Source of the DNA: Sipunculus nudus
Taxonomy: Eukaryota > Annelida > Sipuncula > Golfingiida > Sipunculidae
Assembly: GCA_026874595.1 (NCBI GenBank)
Contig: CM049322.1
Coordinates: 57,474,386 to 57,538,385 of the forward strand
Direction: 5' to 3'
Length of the DNA stretch: 64,000 bases
Positions 59,050 to 64,000 of this stretch are shown one piece after another; the stretch's first letter is position 1; each line of letters opens with the position of its first letter. Both the position numbers and the translations under genes were made by a program. The notes below the pieces were generated by a model. That model worked only from the letters and a program-made list of their open reading frames with translations, was not told the DNA's origin and made no database searches.

Positions 59050-59720
59050 TTTATCTATTTCTTACCCAGTTATATTCGTGATTAAAACAATTGGCTCTAA
59101 AATGTATTCATATAGGTGAAATAAAAAAATCCTAGACTCAAAATAATTTGATAATAACAATAATAATAATAATAATATATGATATATAAAATATAATACA
59201 ATGCATCAACCGCTAAACCAGTAATAGACCCATCTATTTCTTGCCCAGTTATATTCGTGATTTAAAACAAATGGCTGTAAGGTTTATTCACATAGCCTCA
59301 TAGGTGAAATGAAATAAAAATTTGTTTTCTAGGCTGAGAATAATTTAAAGAAAAATAATAATAATAATAATAATATATGATATATAATATATAATACAAA
59401 GCATCAACCGCTAACTCGGTATAAGACCATCCCCACTCCCCCCCCCCCCCCCGGTTCTCGAATTTCGTGATCGACTATTTGTTAAACATAAATGAAATAT
59501 TGTGTTATTCATATAGGTGAAATAAAATGAAAATATTTTTCCTAGGCTTTAAATAATTTACATAATAATAAGAATGATAATAGTTGATATATAATATATA
59601 ATACAATGCATCAACCGCAAACCCAGTATACTGCCTTGCCCGCGACCCAACCCACGTTCTTGAATTTCGGGATGCGACTTAAACGTAAATGAAATATCGT
59701 ATTATATCTAAATAATGCGA
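59050..59720 (+). repeat. Tandem repeat, three copies plus a partial fourth (about 180-220 bases each)
   Basis: Each unit contains, in order, CCAGTTATATTCGTGAT or its variant TCTCGAATTTCGTGAT, TTCATATAGGTGAAAT, a CCTAGRCT word, an (ATA)n stretch, and GCATCAACCGCTAA. Units start near 59050, 59230 and 59450, with a truncated unit near 59650. Period length varies through the (ATA)n and poly-C stretches. The array lies between the two duplicated blocks. Function is unknown. Confidence 0.82.
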
Positions 59721-60014
59721 CATCTGGCAATATTTCTTTCTGCAACCATTACTACTTTAAACAAAAATATATAAGCAATTTCCCCGGACTCGACTAGTAA
59801 CGAAAACCAGCATATATAATGAGCCATGTATTTCATCTTTCATATTTCATCTCCTCTACGCAGACACGTCGGTTGTGTTAAATCAAACACAGAGCCAAAA
59901 GTGGTGAGTTTTAGTAAGTATGTCCGTATGAAGGGATGGCCATAATACGCACATTATTACAACAAATTATATGTACCCTCAAATTGACGAAATAATATAC
60001 AATTCCGATCAGGC

Positions 60015-60553
60015 GGCGGTCGTGTGATGTACGTCCACATCTTGTCTGTTTCTTGTGTCGTTGACCTGTAGCTGATACATTGTTTAACAATGTTTTACTC
60101 TGGTGTTAATTTGGATGGCATTTCAGTTTGTGATATGATGCTACGCTTGGATTTCACTGTGTATATAGTATATTAGATTCACAAGGAAATAGCTTTTTAT
60201 TTAATTTATTATAGTGTTAGTGATTACTGCATCAATAAAATCACATGAACTTGTATGATTATAATTTAAATAAAGCACATGTATCTCTCAATCCGATACT
60301 GTAGACTTCTATGTCTATGAGAAGTATATTTGTGTATTTATCAATCATATTCATAACGTATCTTTGCCTTTGGCTCAGTTATGACAAAATTGATACTGAT
60401 GTATTTCTATAGGTTTCATGGATATAAATGCCAAAATGGTGTATGGCTAGTATCACTCTAATATTTATAGCAGAAAAACCAGTGACGTATGGCCCGAGAT
60501 TATACCAGTACTCCGTGTTATTATCAGTAACGTACACTTTGGCTCAGTTATGT
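60015..60553 (+). repeat. Duplicated downstream block, copy B
   Basis: This is the second copy of the block at 57417-58062, diverged by scattered substitutions and small indels, including a local duplication of TCTATG near 60310. The 120 bases present in copy A between two ACGTMMA words are lost. No NLR coding sequence is seen upstream of this copy, so only downstream sequence was duplicated or kept. Confidence 0.85.
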
Positions 60554-62942
60554 AATAACATCATTGGGACTGATGTATAAGTTTCATGATTATTGATGGC
60601 CTTTCAATATTTCTGCCAGGGGACCCGGGGGGGGGGGGCATGCTCTTGTTCCGCATGTGGCAGTTCTCTGTGTAAAATTCATATCATAAAGCTGTGTTTC
60701 CATGTGCTCGAAAATGCAAGAAAAAACCGATCATGTTATTTTGAAACTGTGGTGTGTCCGTCACGTGTACGTCAGCGTATATACATGAAAATCACCAAAG
60801 GAGTTTTTTTTTTTTTTTGCGGTAAAATAACGTCACTTAATCTTTTCTGCGTCCACAGCGCCAATATATTCAACTGTCAGTTCATTCATATATGTTTTTC
60901 TCGCATATACGTATATGGCCAATTCTCATGAAAGGTCGACAAATCGAGTTTCCGGATGTCAAATTATTTTCTTCTCGGACTCATATAATTAGAGAGAGTG
61001 CATTTCAAGGATTCATTGGATAGTACTGGTCACTGCTAACTCATTATATTTTTCTTTTGACCATTTGTGATGATTTGGGTATATATTTGTCTGTTAAAGG
61101 ACGTTTACATAACATTTGCATAACCAGGGCTCTGATTCTCGAAAAATGTTTGCAGATGGTTCAATTTTTGTGTGTGGGTTTTGAGTAAAAAATATTGGCC
61201 AAATCAATGAGCAAAACATTTTAAAGGTGACACTTATTCGGGGGACTTGAAAGGTTGGTCAAAAATTGACTGCTTTTAGATCCCACAGAAGTTTTCTGAC
61301 AGGAGGTTCCTCCAGTTCTTGCACGTGAAGAATAATACACAAAATAGACAAATAATTAGCCATAATCAATAGGACCGTGGTATCCCTAATGCAGTATGAA
61401 AATATAGACAGCCATATTAGTTAAATAAGTAGGTGGGCATATGTACTGTGATACACGTTTGTAACAGCTATTCGTGCATTTTTTTATATAGAACTACATC
61501 TCGTTAGATTAACCTTTGAGGTAAACACTAGAGTTCCATATGATTTTTTTTTTAACTTTATTTCACTGCGTTTTAATGTTTTACAGATTTTTTTCTATTT
61601 TAAGTTTCAAATAGCTTTGTTAATATGCATAAATACCTGTTGCTCGTTGCCATTTCTGTGGTTAATTATTGAATGAAACGAATTTCTCAAGGCACCTTTT
61701 CAAATTGGTACTTAGTGAGAGAAAAGTTAAGGACATTTCAAGTAATCGTTTGTCAATGAACATGCATAAACAGCCATTCTCTAAGAAAAGGAGTTCTTTT
61801 TTCCTACAAGTTCTAAGATAAAGTGGTACACGTTTGTAATGCAATACTCTTTTGGAAAACTGGACCGGTACGTAAATACAAAAAAAATAGGTAATACTTA
61901 GATTGTCAGCCTGTCATAATTTTACCGAGAAGTTTACCTGGATTAATAGTTGTACCAGTTAAATATTATTTCGGGAATACTTGTATTTTTTGTTTACTTT
62001 CCCAAACAGGCTGAGTCAACCTATAATTTAATATTATAATTGACTTTTTTTACATACCTTAGGGTAAAATGACACATATAACCAGATAAGAAGAAGACTT
62101 CAGAAGAAGGAGAAATTATGTTAACTTTCAAGACGCAACCTAAATATTGGTACATGGCTTTAACAAAACATGGATATAACTGAAGACCGGACTGAAAATA
62201 TTTAAAATATAGTTGCTCATAAAATATTCTGTTCTTTAAGAGTTAAACTTGCTTGTCAGCATAGATTAACCCGTAACTTTACAAATAAAAGCCCTTGGTA
62301 AAATAACAAAATAAAAATCGGGATATTTTAAAGACATAATTCTCTAGAATGGAAGAATTGGCGTTTAATCTATAAAATGACCACATTAAAAAATTGTACA
62401 ATAGATATACAAAATTTTTGCCCCACCTTCTGTTGATTTTCCATCTTTAGTTATATAGGGATAGGGTGCATCAGGCTTGTGGCATATATACACGCATGTA
62501 TCTCCCCAATTCCTCGATATTTCATCTTTTAGTCCCCTATTAAGATTGTCCCTTACATTCGTCATAAATCCCTTCACATATTTTTCCTATTGAAAGCCCT
62601 GTATCCAAAAAGAGTATTTTAGATTCAATTTGTTCCTATGATAATCCAGAATAATAAGAAATATATAGATGAAAACGATGTCAAAATTAGGTTGGGATCT
62701 GTAAATAATCATTCTGTGTGTCCTCTTAAATCTTACAAGAACTGCCGCGTCTTAATGTAGCAGTATCGAACTGCTACTGAAGTCTCCTCACCCTTTCATC
62801 CTCGTGTATTACTCGATTCTGATCATGATAGCCAGAAATTTATGAAATGATAATTAAAGAATTTGTTCGTATCTGTTACTTGAAACAATTGCGTCAATTT
62901 ATCTTCAAGGGTATGGGGATGACATGCAGGCTAGAGGGGGAC

Positions 62943-62943
<1 letters not shown>
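60554..62943. other. Gene-free stretch
   Basis: Poly-G at 60629-60638 and T-runs. No gene; the 112-codon frame at 60593-60931 runs through the poly-G and has no motif. Confidence 0.4.
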
Positions 62944-63023
<80 letters not shown>

Positions 63024-63040
63024 AAACATCACGTTTATCC

Positions 63041-63115
<75 letters not shown>
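62944..63115. repeat. (TA)n - (CT)n - (TA)n compound microsatellite
   Basis: (TA)n 62944-63021, (CT)n 63041-63073, (TA)n 63073-63115. All long frames here are translations of the repeat. Confidence 0.95.
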
Positions 63116-64000
63116 GTTTGTGCGACCCATTTCAAATATATTACATAATATATATTCAAGTATATTTTTAAATAAAATAAAATAGTGATCATGTCTTCTA
63201 AAAAACAATTATTTCTAAACCAGGCTCAGATAAAAAATATTTTATAGAACACTCGGAAAAGAGAAATTGAACCTAAGTCTATCATTCTTAAACTAACTAT
63301 TGATATTTTAATTTCCAGTCTTAATCCCTGAATAGCAGGAGATGATTACATTAGTCCTCCACGGTCGCTAAAACATGATGGGGTCGGGGGATATATATAC
63401 CCCCATCCCCCTGTATTGAAGCTCGTGGATCTTGTAAGCTTTAAGATTCATACAGGCCTACCTCTGCATTCATTATCCACAAAAATGCCATGGACCTTGT
63501 TGTTAGTGTTACAGGTGATGTACAAGGTTAAAACCAGTGTACAATGTATTTCTTACAAATATTGGTCAAGCTATTCATTTGTCACATGGCAAAAAAGGTG
63601 TAAACCAAATAATATGAATATTTGCACATTACAAGTGACAAATAAGTAAACATAATCAATAAAAATTACATACGTAAACTTATTTAATACCATGACCATC
63701 AATTCGAAGACGTCTTTGGAGTTGTGTCACACGTAAAAGTCCATATGTATTCTTGCGTGGGTCTCAAACAATGTCAGTGTTCATACTTAAACTTCAAAGA
63801 AAATAAATTATGGATATGACTTGATATTTTTTTTTAAACTGGCATGATGTCTACTCTCTGTGTTACAAACGTTGACCAAAAAAATTATGTTACAACCGTT
63901 GACTACGTTCAGAGTCACATGGTAATGTTTATAGGTTATGATTTCACTTTTTGCGCGAGCTAGTCTAGCTCAAGACCTTTTTGAAGGCTTTTATATATGA
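63116..64000. other. Gene-free stretch
   Basis: Contains a small palindrome GGGGGATATATATACCCCC near 63386-63404. No gene recognised. Confidence 0.35.

Overview
This is a piece of an animal nuclear genome, most likely a mollusc and probably a bivalve. The window is AT-rich and has no operons. Its genes are interrupted by GT-AG introns. It is crowded with (TA)n microsatellites, poly-C/poly-G tracts and diverged transposable elements. The bivalve suggestion rests on one abundant repeat whose palindromic AGCTCAG end is followed by runs of GTCCGTCC, a repeat type I associate from memory with bivalve genomes. It has not been checked by search.

The only host-type protein gene I can support is an NLR-like NACHT/leucine-rich-repeat gene on the + strand at 53922-56611. 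It has a short linker exon, a 417-base intron and a large exon with Walker A, Walker B, sensor-1, winged-helix (HK.VQEYF) and LRR segments. The large exon is interrupted by two single-base frameshifts, both at homopolymers, which cancel each other. Its start lies upstream of what I can identify. About 0.8 kb past the stop is a block of roughly 0.5-0.65 kb (57417-58062) that is repeated at 60015-60553. A four-copy tandem repeat (59050-59720) sits between the two copies.

The rest is a transposon graveyard with readable nesting. Three elements have CACTG/CACTC termini, TA flanks and long arrays of subterminal repeats (10910-16490, 31182-40623, 35112-36966). The third lies inside the second. The first two carry a related terminal-exon protein segment. 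A Penelope-like element fragment with a GIY-YIG endonuclease lies at 37298-37707, and its 3' motif occurs three times (4.7, 8.0 and 38.3 kb), each beside (TA)n. Non-LTR retrotransposon remnants are found at 25090-26960 (-), 27890-28700 (+) and 45060-49560 (-, L1/Tx1-like). The last is interrupted by a TTAA-ended MITE-like repeat and a tandem GTCCGTCC repeat. An AGCTCAG-ended family has near complete copies at 6088-7765, 21462-23105, 31797-32851 and 51248-53214. One of these splits a MITE-like repeat into two halves 1.7 kb apart.

Layout: 0-6 kb is gene-free with small repeats; 6-10.9 kb holds an AGCTCAG element, a Penelope end and a MITE; 10.9-16.5 kb is the first CACTA-like element; 16.5-25 kb is gene-free apart from nested repeats; 25-29 kb holds LINE remnants; 31-40.6 kb is the large CACTA-like element and its nested insertions; 43-49.6 kb holds a SINE-like repeat and the L1/Tx1-like remnant; 49.7-53.2 kb is AGCTCAG family; 53.9-56.6 kb is the NLR gene; 57-64 kb holds duplicated downstream blocks and microsatellites. 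All family assignments come from motifs read by eye.
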